From contig CAZWTU010000086.1 in the NCBI GenBank assembly GCA_964637035.1, positions 1 through 6,832 of the forward strand: DNA of 6,832 nucleotides, in the 5' to 3' direction. Shown here in pieces: positions 1-6,175 of the stretch (positions within the stretch are counted from its first letter, which is position 1; each line of letters begins with the position of its first letter). The notes beneath the pieces were generated by a model. That model saw only the letters and a list, made by a program, of their open reading frames with translations. It ran no database searches and had not been told where the DNA came from. The DNA comes from CAZMMV01 sp964637035. GTDB lineage: Bacteria; Bacillota; Clostridia; Tissierellales; Tissierellaceae. Made by a program: the position numbers and the translations under genes.

Positions 1-1
1 C

Positions 2-292
2 CCTAAAGATAATATTACAAGGGAAGAGATGGCAGCCATGATTGTAAGAGCATCCGGCTTAAAGGGCAGGAAGGCAAAAATTACAATTAAGGATATGTAT
101 AAGGTATCAGATTGGGCTAAAGAATATGTTGAAACAGTAGTAGCTTACGAAATGATGGTAGGGAATAAGGTAGAATTTGATCCAAAAGCCTATGTAACAA
201 GAGAGATGTCAATAGTGGTGGGGATGAGAGTGTTAGATTATAAGAATAATCTTAAAAAACAATCACAAGTTCATCACTATGGACCATGGTAG
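2..292 (+). CDS. SLH-domain surface protein, C-terminal end only (5' truncated)
   Basis: This is the 3' end of a gene entering from the left edge; the frame is already open at base 2, so the internal ATG at 29 is probably not its start. The visible 96 residues fit S-layer homology repeats. The tail of one repeat has ITREEMAAMIVRASGL, matching the conserved 'P-x-x-x-I-T-R-x-E' end of SLH modules. A nearly complete second repeat follows, with DWAKEYVETVVAYEMMVG and then FDPKAYVTREMSIVVG. SLH domains bind secondary cell-wall polymers and hold proteins at the Gram-positive surface, so the protein is presumably exported; its signal peptide and catalytic or structural part lie outside the window. 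The protein ends about 15 residues after the last repeat, in a polar tail closing with GPW. The stop TAG is followed at once by two in-frame TAA codons. The family call is good, but the function of the whole protein cannot be inferred. Confidence 0.8.
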   Translation, partial: PKDNITREEMAAMIVRASGLKGRKAKITIKDMYKVSDWAKEYVETVVAYEMMVGNKVEFDPKAYVTREMSIVVGMRVLDYKNNLKKQSQVHHYGPW

Positions 293-313
293 TAATAAGG
301 ACAACTTGAGCAG

Positions 314-350
314 GAAGCTAATTATTGTAAAACAATAATTAGCTTCTTTT
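314..350 (+). terminator. Rho-independent terminator after the SLH gene
   Basis: Arms 314-328 and 332-346 are perfect reverse complements (15 bp, GAAGCTAATTATTGT with its complement) around an AAA loop, followed by TTTT and AATT. The hairpin starts 22 nt after the SLH gene stop. It should separate the SLH gene from the ABC exporter genes. The stem is AT-rich but long and uninterrupted. Confidence 0.88.
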
Positions 351-352
351 AA

Positions 353-381
353 TTGCAATAAAATATTGTCTATGCTAATAT
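353..381 (+). promoter_or_regulatory. Candidate sigma-A promoter for the ABC exporter unit
   Basis: TTGCAA at 353-358 and TAATAT at 376-381 are 17 bp apart. TGC directly precedes the -10 hexamer, which is an extended -10 (TGn) element. Each hexamer matches the consensus at four of six positions. It lies just after the preceding terminator and about 55 nt upstream of the permease start, which is where a promoter is needed. It is a pattern match only; AT-rich DNA offers weaker alternatives nearby. Confidence 0.45.
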
Positions 382-417
382 GAAATCAAGAATATAAGCA
401 CAAATTATGAATTTTAC

Positions 418-428
418 AAGGGGGAGAG
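418..428 (+). promoter_or_regulatory. G-rich ribosome binding site of the permease gene
   Basis: AAGGGGGAGAG is a purine run acting as a Shine-Dalgarno site, with five consecutive G instead of the usual AGGAGG. It serves adjacent GTG (435) and ATG (438) codons in the same frame. The spacing slightly favours GTG and codon preference favours ATG, so the start is ambiguous by one codon. Nearly the same run, AAGGGGGAGGG, precedes the partner ATPase at 3643-3653. Confidence 0.6.
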
Positions 429-437
429 TTATTTGTG

Positions 438-3400
438 ATGAAAAGAATCGCTTTTTCAGGTATGAAGGGAAGAAAACGAGATACTTTCCTATTAGGAATA
501 GTAATTTTTTTGTCTTTTGTTTTTGTAATTACATCTATAGTATTTCATGCTAGCTCTGAAAAGACAAAAGTTGAACAAAGGGAAAATGCCTTTGGGGCAT
601 GGGAGAATGCATATTTTAATGGAGGCCAATATGTAGAAAAGAGACTACAAAGTTTAGAGAGTGTTGAAAAGATAGGCAAATCTAGAATAGTAGGAAGATC
701 AAATCAAGTGGGTTTAGTTGGAAGTATAGATGATAAATTAAAAGACATGGGTAATTTTCAATTTGAATCAGGAAGGATGCCAGAAAATCAAAATGAAATA
801 GCCATAGAGTTAAACCAACTAAGTAATTTCTCAGGTGACATTAAAATAGGAGATAAGATTCCCCTACAGATAGATATTACATTGTTTGAATTAGATGATA
901 ACCATGAAGACCTAGAGGCACCTATTAAGGAAAGACAAGACCGATTTATGGAAAATCTTAAATCCCATATAATGGATCCTGATAGTAGTTATTATGAATT
1001 TTTTAAGGATACAGATATTGATAAAATTGAAACTACAATGGACTTTCTTAGTTTAGAAAACTTTGATGTAGATCTACTTTATAGTGTACTTTATGAAGTT
1101 AGTAGCCGTTCTTATTTATTTCAAAACACACGAAATACCCAAGACATGCAGCACTTTGATGATGTTATGGTTGAGCTAAGGAAAGAATATGTATATTGGT
1201 TTATTGGGGATGAAGATGAGGATAAAAGTACCATAGAAAACATAGAAGAAAATGGAGTTAAAACAAAAGAAAGATTAATACTAACAAAGGAAATGACAGT
1301 ATCAGGCATAATAAATACATACTCAGACAGATGGGATATTGATAATTTTGGAGTTGCAAATGCCTTTATAACAGAAGATGCAGCCACCAGCTTTATAGAA
1401 GGTGGGATTTATAAGACGGAAAATGCACAGGTAGAATTATATAAACCATCTAATAATTTTTTCATGGTTTCAGAAAATTCATCTCAGCAATTTTATAATG
1501 AAAACAAAGATAAGTTTAAAAACTTAAAAAGAAATACATATGCATTTCCTGGAAGTTCTGCTTCGACAGACAATGTATTAACATATGGAATTTTAGCCCT
1601 TATATTTCTTGGTACCATATTTTCAGTTTTTCAAATATACTTAACTCAGATGAAAAGGAGAACAAGAAAAATTGCCCTATTAAAGGCAATAGGTGGGACT
1701 AATAGTCAAGTAAGAAAGATATTGTTTTGGGAAGTATTATTTTTACTTGTTTTCATAGTGCCACTAAGTATAGTAGTAGGACTATTGACTGTAAAAGTAA
1801 TCATAATTGTAATGAACAATTTTAGAGGCAGTCAAACAGTTTTTTATTTAGATGTAAAATTGCTGGCCTTAGGAATATTAGCAGCTATAGTTTCAGTGTT
1901 TGTAGGCATGGCCATACCAATGATAAAGTCAATGAAGGTTCCCTTAAGAGGGGACATATCAGGGCCACCAAAGCGAAGGAAAAAATCAGCAAGGGAAGTT
2001 TTAAAACTAGATAAAGGCCACAAGATAAAAAGACAAAGTTTTTCACAAATATCTAAAAGACATAACAAGTACAATCGGGGTAAAAATCTATTGACCCTAA
2101 GTCTCTATACAATTACAATAGTAGTTTTATTGGCAACCATATTTTCTGGATTCTTATCCTTTGGAGAATATATAGATATGGTATTGGCACCTAATAAACC
2201 AGACTTTCAATTTAAGGTAAATTATGGAATGAGAACATCAGACATTGATGATTTAGTGGATGAGGTAAAGAAAGTTCAAGGTATAGAAGATGTATATGGC
2301 TATAAATATGGCCAAGGTGGATATTTATGGTATGAAGGAATTGAAAACAATGAGATAATCAATTCTTATAGAGATTTACTACCAGTTCATTTAAGGGAAG
2401 AAAGCTTTGGAGTTAAGGATGACTTCGTAAACCTAACGGATGATAATAAACATATTGTCACTGAAGGATTAAAAGTAAGTAGTTACGGGGTAGAAGTAGG
2501 AAGCTTAGAGTATAATAATTTTATAAATGCAATAGACCAGGGCAAAATAGATGAGAAAGCCTATAAGAATGGTGAAGAAGTAATAGTCTTAATGCCTATG
2601 TATAAAGCATATAAAGAAGAAAAAATAGAAATAGATAAAGGTATAATAGAAAATACTAACTCAAAAAACAGGATGGCAATTTTATTATCTGATAGTAAAA
2701 GCTATGACTTAAGTTATGACTTTAGAAATAGTGGATATTATAATATTAATAATTACTTAAGTGTAGGACAAAAGCTTCATTTAACTGTGCCAACGGAAAA
2801 CATAGAGGGGGAATATCCTACTAATGATGTGCGATTTATAGAAGTGAAAGTAGGAGGGATTATTAATTATTTTCCAGAACAAGGTATATGGCCATTTTCT
2901 AATACCATAGAAAATCCTCTCATAATTGGAGCAAATAAATTGATTCATGAAATGTATCCAGCATCTCGATCTGGCATCATACAAGGTGCGGGCAGGCCTA
3001 CAATGGAGCAGAAGGATATAGACGCCTTAGTAGCTACTTTAAGGCCCACTAGCTTAGGCAATACATTAGTGACTATAAGTACTAATAATAAATTTGATGA
3101 AATCAAGGGTTTTATAGATGTGCAAAGAATAGGTAATGAAGCGGGTATGCCCCTAGAAGTCCTTTTAAATAGTAATATTGCTTTAAAGGATAAAGCTCTT
3201 AGAACATCCATAATAATAGGAGTTTTAGGAATATCAATAGCCCTGATATCTCTGATTATATTATATAATACTTCTTTATCAAATATAGACCAGGAAAGAG
3301 AACGAATTGGTATTTTACAAGGTCTTGGTGTGGATGGTGATAGTTTTAAAAAATTATACTTCACTACAGGTCTTAAGTATGGATTGATCGCTATAACAAT

Positions 3401-3644
3401 TGCCCATATATTTATAATTTTAGTTTTGATAATAACTACTATTATTGAAGTGGGAAGTATAAATTTATTTCTACAAAGTGATTATTTAAATGTATTAAAA
3501 AACAAAGTATGGATGTATCCATGGAAACTTCATATTGGAACTTGTATTGTTTTCTTAATTTGGACAGTAATAACTTATTACATTCCAATAAGAAAGATAG
3601 TTAAAAATCAAGCTGTTGATAATATTAGAAGTTTAACTAGATAA
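438..3644 (+). CDS. ABC transporter permease with two fused FtsX/MacB-type halves
   Basis: This is a membrane protein of about 1068 aa, built as a duplication. Half one has TM1 (about residues 16-38), an extracellular domain of roughly 340 residues, then TM2-TM4 (about 379-401, 427-456, 472-496). A very basic cytoplasmic linker (about 497-550) leads to half two: TM5 (about 550-575), a second extracellular domain of about 345 residues, and TM6-TM8 (about 920-945, 978-1002, 1031-1051). Each half carries the FtsX-family cytoplasmic segment after its second helix: RRTRKIALLKAIGGTNSQV and RERIGILQGLGVDGDSF. Such permeases couple cytoplasmic ATP hydrolysis to movements of their ectodomains and typically act in lipoprotein, peptide or antimicrobial export; the substrate here is unknown. 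The ATPase partner follows after 14 nt. No two-component system of the Bce type is in view. GTG at 435 directly precedes the chosen ATG and is an equally legal start three bases earlier; the G-rich ribosome site at about 419-426 is 8 nt from GTG and 11 nt from ATG. Confidence 0.9.
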   Translation: MKRIAFSGMKGRKRDTFLLGIVIFLSFVFVITSIVFHASSEKTKVEQRENAFGAWENAYFNGGQYVEKRLQSLESVEKIGKSRIVGRSNQVGLVGSIDDKLKDMGNFQFESGRMPENQNEIAIELNQLSNFSGDIKIGDKIPLQIDITLFELDDNHEDLEAPIKERQDRFMENLKSHIMDPDSSYYEFFKDTDIDKIETTMDFLSLENFDVDLLYSVLYEVSSRSYLFQNTRNTQDMQHFDDVMVELRKEYVYWFIGDEDEDKSTIENIEENGVKTKERLILTKEMTVSGIINTYSDRWDIDNFGVANAFITEDAATSFIEGGIYKTENAQVELYKPSNNFFMVSENSSQQFYNENKDKFKNLKRNTYAFPGSSASTDNVLTYGILALIFLGTIFSVFQIYLTQMKRRTRKIALLKAIGGTNSQVRKILFWEVLFLLVFIVPLSIVVGLLTVKVIIIVMNNFRGSQTVFYLDVKLLALGILAAIVSVFVGMAIPMIKSMKVPLRGDISGPPKRRKKSAREVLKLDKGHKIKRQSFSQISKRHNKYNRGKNLLTLSLYTITIVVLLATIFSGFLSFGEYIDMVLAPNKPDFQFKVNYGMRTSDIDDLVDEVKKVQGIEDVYGYKYGQGGYLWYEGIENNEIINSYRDLLPVHLREESFGVKDDFVNLTDDNKHIVTEGLKVSSYGVEVGSLEYNNFINAIDQGKIDEKAYKNGEEVIVLMPMYKAYKEEKIEIDKGIIENTNSKNRMAILLSDSKSYDLSYDFRNSGYYNINNYLSVGQKLHLTVPTENIEGEYPTNDVRFIEVKVGGIINYFPEQGIWPFSNTIENPLIIGANKLIHEMYPASRSGIIQGAGRPTMEQKDIDALVATLRPTSLGNTLVTISTNNKFDEIKGFIDVQRIGNEAGMPLEVLLNSNIALKDKALRTSIIIGVLGISIALISLIILYNTSLSNIDQERERIGILQGLGVDGDSFKKLYFTTGLKYGLIAITIAHIFIILVLIITTIIEVGSINLFLQSDYLNVLKNKVWMYPWKLHIGTCIVFLIWTVITYYIPIRKIVKNQAVDNIRSLTR

Positions 3645-3658
3645 GGGGGAGGGTATAT

Positions 3659-4321
3659 ATGAGTTTAATTAAATTGGAAAAAATAAGAAAAGTTTATGGG
3701 CAAGGAAACTTAGCAGTAGAAGCGTTGAAATCTGTTGATTTGGAGATAGAAAAAGGAATATTTTATGCTATCATTGGTAAAAGTGGATCGGGGAAATCTA
3801 CACTACTTCATATATTAGGTGCATTGGATAAGCCTACAGAAGGAAAGATGTACCTAGAAGGAGAAGATGTATTTTCTAGAGGGGATAAGGAGATAGCAAT
3901 TATAAGGAGAAGAAGAATTGGCTTTGTATTTCAATCTTATAACCTGCTTCCTGAACATAGTGTTTTAGAAAATATATTGATGCCAGCACACTTAGACGGT
4001 ATTGAGCCTAAAAAAGAAGATTTAGATGAAATAATAAATTCCTTAGATATAGGAGATAAATTATCATATTTTCCGGATGAACTTTCTGGGGGACAGAGAC
4101 AAAGAGTTGCAATAGGAAGGGCCTTAATAAATAAGCCTGCTATAATTCTAGCTGATGAGCCAACAGGAAACCTAGATGATAAAACAGGAGAAGATGTGAT
4201 GAGACTTTTGAAGGAATCAAAGGAGAAATTTAATCAAACTATAATATTAGTAACCCATGATATGGAGATTGCTAAACAAGCAGATAAAATAATAGAAATA
4301 AAAGATGGATATATAATTTAA
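3659..4321 (+). CDS. ABC transporter ATP-binding protein, MacB/LolD type
   Basis: This is a complete 220-aa nucleotide-binding subunit with every core motif: Walker A GKSGSGKST (residues 40-48), Q-loop glutamine in FVFQSYNLLP (about 92), signature LSGGQRQR (142-149), Walker B ending in LADE (164-167), D-loop region EPTGNLD (167-173) and H-loop histidine in VTHD (200). The EPTGNLD and QSYNLLP forms are typical of ATPases that work with FtsX/MacB/LolCE-type permeases, which agrees with the permease gene 14 nt upstream. It should form a cytoplasmic dimer on that single two-half permease and power its ectodomain movements by ATP hydrolysis. It has no promoter of its own that I can see, so it is probably co-transcribed with the permease and translated from the AAGGGGGAGGG site 5-6 nt before the ATG. 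Length is normal for the family. The substrate is not predictable. Confidence 0.95.
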   Translation: MSLIKLEKIRKVYGQGNLAVEALKSVDLEIEKGIFYAIIGKSGSGKSTLLHILGALDKPTEGKMYLEGEDVFSRGDKEIAIIRRRRIGFVFQSYNLLPEHSVLENILMPAHLDGIEPKKEDLDEIINSLDIGDKLSYFPDELSGGQRQRVAIGRALINKPAIILADEPTGNLDDKTGEDVMRLLKESKEKFNQTIILVTHDMEIAKQADKIIEIKDGYII

Positions 4322-4336
4322 TTATTTAATTTTATA

Positions 4337-4365
4337 TTGTTTTCTATATTAATATATGAAATACT
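4337..4365 (+). promoter_or_regulatory. Weak candidate promoter for the PII-like gene
   Basis: TTGTTT at 4337-4342 and AATACT at 4360-4365 are separated by 17 bp, within the 92-nt gap between the ATPase and the PII-like gene. Both boxes are imperfect and the surroundings are very AT-rich, so chance is a serious alternative. There is no clear terminator in this gap, so the downstream genes could equally be reached by read-through from the exporter unit. Confidence 0.2.
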
Positions 4366-4413
4366 AAGATTAAAGCAAAAGATAACAAGTTAATTTGAAG
4401 GGACAGGTGAAAT

Positions 4414-4752
4414 ATGAATATTTTATTTCTAGTTTTAAATAAAACTGAATATCTAGATGAAATTTTAGATGCATTTGTAGAGATTGGTGTAAGAGGAGCC
4501 ACTATATTAGATAGTCAGGGAATGGGAGGTGCTCTTTCCACTGGTGGTAAGGATATACCATTTTTTGGTGGACTAAGGACGTTATTAGATAATTCTAGAC
4601 CCTATAATAAAACTGTCTTTACAGTAATTGAAGATGAAGAAGTCTTGAAGAAAGCAGTGAAAGAAGTTAAAAGAATTTTAGGGAATATGAATGACCCAGG
4701 AGTAGGGTTAATGTTTACATTACCTGTTGGAGAAATCATTGGAATGACATAA
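4414..4752 (+). CDS. Divergent PII-like (GlnB-fold) signalling protein
   Basis: A complete protein of 112 aa, the size of PII proteins (about 110-115 aa). The start resembles GlnB: a first strand (MNILFLVLNK), then LDEILDAFVEIGVRGATILDS, the counterpart of the GlnB 'LDEVKEALVEIGVQGMTVTEV' region, then a glycine-rich turn GMGG. A helix EEVLKKAVKEVKRIL (about 75-89) and the ending GVGLMFTLPVGEIIG match the GlnB layout in which '..GDGKIFV.PVE..IRI' closes the fold. PII proteins are trimers that bind ATP, ADP and often 2-oxoglutarate, and control membrane transporters or enzymes. Differences stand out: the T-loop zone (about 38-65) is rich in Gly, Ser and Phe and lacks the usual GRQKG and modifiable tyrosine, and the B-loop GDGKIF reads GVGLMF, without the nucleotide-binding lysine. 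Ligand binding is therefore uncertain. A ribosome site with AGGTG lies 4 nt before the ATG. A small membrane protein gene follows after 64 nt. The fold is likely; the role is unknown. Confidence 0.72.
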   Translation: MNILFLVLNKTEYLDEILDAFVEIGVRGATILDSQGMGGALSTGGKDIPFFGGLRTLLDNSRPYNKTVFTVIEDEEVLKKAVKEVKRILGNMNDPGVGLMFTLPVGEIIGMT

Positions 4753-4816
4753 TAAGAGTAATAACTCGTCTATAATAAACATAAACTTTATTAAGAGTTT
4801 TTATAGGGGGGATATT

Positions 4817-5113
4817 ATGTTAAATGAATTGATGGCAGGGGATATGCTGGCTACTTTTGTAGGACTCACTACTGCAGTGACAGTTATAGTTCAATTTACT
4901 AAATCTATTGTAAAGAAAAGGTTTGGAAGTCAAGTAGTAAGAATATATGCTTTTATTATAGCCTTAATTTTAACTTTTATATTTGCCAGGAATTCTACTG
5001 GAATAAGAGGTGTAATTTTGGTAATGATAAATGCACTTATTATAACTACTGCTAGTATGGGAGGATACGAAGTTTTATCTGATCCTCTAGCACTAAAGTA
5101 TAAAAAATATTAA
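4817..5113 (+). CDS. Small three-helix membrane protein, holin-like
   Basis: This 98-aa protein has three predicted membrane segments at about residues 10-29, 41-57 and 63-83. Between the first two is a basic loop (KSIVKKRFGSQVVR), and the protein ends with a charged tail KYKKY. There is no signal peptide cleavage site and no enzyme motif. Size, a short polar N-terminus, three hydrophobic stretches and a basic C-terminus resemble small phage-holin-type proteins, and the closing INALIITTASMGGYEVLSD pattern looks holin-like to me, but this is recall of a style and not a search. No endolysin or other phage gene is beside it; proC follows. It sits 64 nt after the PII-like gene and just before a strong terminator, so it is probably the last gene of that unit and might be a membrane partner of the PII-like protein. 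The ribosome site AGGGGGGAT lies about 5 nt before the ATG. Gene call strong, function open. Confidence 0.75.
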   Translation: MLNELMAGDMLATFVGLTTAVTVIVQFTKSIVKKRFGSQVVRIYAFIIALILTFIFARNSTGIRGVILVMINALIITTASMGGYEVLSDPLALKYKKY

Positions 5114-5131
5114 TAAATAATAGAAAATAAC

Positions 5132-5178
5132 AAGATAAGTGCCCGGTTTTACTTTTAATAAGGGTACTTATCTTTTTT
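5132..5178 (+). terminator. Rho-independent terminator after the small membrane protein gene
   Basis: Arms AAGATAAGTGCCC (5132-5144) and GGGTACTTATCTT (5162-5174) pair over 13 positions with a single G-U wobble. The loop is 17 nt, and a run of six T (5173-5178) follows. The hairpin starts 18 nt after the stop codon. It should end the transcript that carries the PII-like and membrane protein genes and isolate proC. Confidence 0.85.
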
Positions 5179-5201
5179 ATGATCTAGCTATTTTTATTAT
5201 A

Positions 5202-5231
5202 TTGTTAGATAGACCTAATATGTGGTATCTA
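5202..5231 (+). promoter_or_regulatory. Candidate promoter for proC
   Basis: TTGTTA at 5202-5207 and TATCTA at 5226-5231 are 18 bp apart. TGG directly precedes the -10, forming an extended -10 element. It lies after a strong terminator and about 63 nt before the proC start, so a promoter is required in this gap. The -10 is weak (three of six consensus positions). A perfect 10-bp palindrome, TTAGATCTAA (5262-5271), follows in the leader; its role is unknown. I see no T-box or other recognisable riboswitch here. Confidence 0.35.
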
Positions 5232-5280
5232 TAGGATAAGGATGTAGAACTTATATTGTATTTAGATCTAATAAATAATA

Positions 5281-5288
5281 GGGAGTGG
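5281..5288 (+). promoter_or_regulatory. Ribosome binding site that fixes the proC start
   Basis: GGGAGTGG lies 5-8 nt upstream of ATG 5294, a normal spacing. The in-frame GTG at 5285 falls inside this purine run and has no ribosome site of its own at a usable distance. The gene should therefore start at 5294, which removes three residues from the longest possible reading frame and places the Rossmann motif at the customary distance from the N-terminus. Confidence 0.75.
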
Positions 5289-5293
5289 AAAAG

Positions 5294-6106
5294 ATGGATA
5301 AAAGGATTGGATTTATAGGTGCAGGTAATATGGCTAAGGCAATGATGACTGGTATAATAGAATCGGGACTGACTTCTCCAGAAAATATAATGGCATCTTC
5401 AAAAACTGAAAAAACAATAGAAACTATAAAAAAAGAATTAAAGGTTAGTATTACTTTAGACAATAAAGAAGTGACTAAGTTTTCGGACTACTTGATATTA
5501 GCAGTTAAGCCATACCAGTATGATCTTATATTAAAAGAAATAAAAAACTCCATAAAAAATGATACTATAATTATAATAATAGCAGCGGGAATATGTATTG
5601 AATATATAAAGAGAAGCCTAGGTCAAAATCAGACGGTGGTCAAGGCGATGCCTAATACTCCAGCCATGGTAAGGCAAGGCATGACAGCATTAGTATTTGA
5701 TGATAAGATAAATGGGAAACAAAAGGAAGAAATAATAAGTATATTTGAAAGTTTTGGCAAGGTGGAGGAGTTGGATGAAAACCTAATGGATGCATTTACA
5801 TCTATAGCTGGTTCATCTCCTGCCTATGTATATATGATGATAGAGGCTATGGCGGATGGAGGCGTACTCCAAGGTATACCTAGAGACAAAGCCTATACTA
5901 TAGCAGCCCAGGCAGTCCTAGGAGCAGCAAAAGTAGTATTAGATACTGGCATTCATCCAGGAGAATTAAAAGACAAGGTATGCTCCCCTAATGGAACCAC
6001 AATAGAAGCAGTAGCCAAATTAGAAGAAAAGGGCTTTAGAACTGCTATTATAGAGGCAGTAAGGGTATGCGGAGAAAAATCAAAAGAAATGACGAAAAAG
6101 AATTAG
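5294..6106 (+). CDS. proC: Pyrroline-5-carboxylate reductase
   Basis: ProC reduces 1-pyrroline-5-carboxylate to L-proline using NAD(P)H, the last step of proline synthesis, in the cytoplasm. At 270 aa it has the usual length. The N-terminal Rossmann domain opens with IGFIGAGNMAKAMMTG (dinucleotide-binding GxGNM at residues 9-13), then LILAVKPYQYD (about 67-77), IIIIAAGI (about 93-100) and the conserved KAMPNTPAMVRQGMTAL (117-133). The C-terminal helical dimerisation domain has the family signature: AGSSPAYVYMMIEAMADGG (172-190), AAQAVLGAAKVV (about 204-215), HPGELKDKVCSPNGTT (221-236) and EAVAKLEEKGFRTAIIEAV. The common form of the substrate-pocket segment is SPGGTT; here it is SPNGTT, a modest change. 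The gene appears to be a single-gene unit between two terminators, with no proA or proB in view. Start at 5294 chosen from the ribosome site. The family assignment is near certain. Confidence 0.97.
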   Translation: MDKRIGFIGAGNMAKAMMTGIIESGLTSPENIMASSKTEKTIETIKKELKVSITLDNKEVTKFSDYLILAVKPYQYDLILKEIKNSIKNDTIIIIIAAGICIEYIKRSLGQNQTVVKAMPNTPAMVRQGMTALVFDDKINGKQKEEIISIFESFGKVEELDENLMDAFTSIAGSSPAYVYMMIEAMADGGVLQGIPRDKAYTIAAQAVLGAAKVVLDTGIHPGELKDKVCSPNGTTIEAVAKLEEKGFRTAIIEAVRVCGEKSKEMTKKN

Positions 6107-6175
6107 TTAGAAGAGTTGGTCTTTGACCCTCACATATAAAAATAAAAGCCTTTGTAATTTTTGTGGCGTGGAAGT

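Noticed and set aside
29..31. ATG at 29 as the start of a small complete gene
   Set aside because: The frame is open to the window edge and the residues before it (NITREE) belong to the SLH repeat, so this is an internal methionine of a truncated gene.
1121..1387. Open frame on the - strand inside the permease gene
   Set aside because: It is fully antisense to a well-supported coding region, has no ribosome site, and the serine-rich translation has no family pattern; it is a shadow frame.
1844..2074. Open frame on the - strand inside the permease gene
   Set aside because: It mirrors the membrane and linker part of the permease; there is no start signal and no recognisable domain.
2781..3364. 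Two overlapping - strand frames opposite the permease 3' half
   Set aside because: They overlap each other and lie wholly antisense to the second ectodomain and FtsX region; no independent promoter or ribosome site.
4783..4800. Small hairpin before the membrane protein gene as a terminator
   Set aside because: The stem is 7 bp, almost all AT with a G-U pair, and is followed by TTATA and then the ribosome site; it is too weak to call.
5181..5280. Riboswitch or T-box leader upstream of proC
   Set aside because: The leader is under about 60 nt after the candidate promoter, with only a 10-bp palindrome and no T-box sequence, specifier stem or attenuator hairpin.
5285..5293. GTG at 5285 as the proC start
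   Set aside because: The codon lies inside the purine run that serves as the ribosome site for ATG 5294, and no other ribosome site is placed for it.
5251..5463. Open frame on the - strand over the proC start
   Set aside because: It is antisense to the proC Rossmann domain and its leader, with no ribosome site; proC is certain here.
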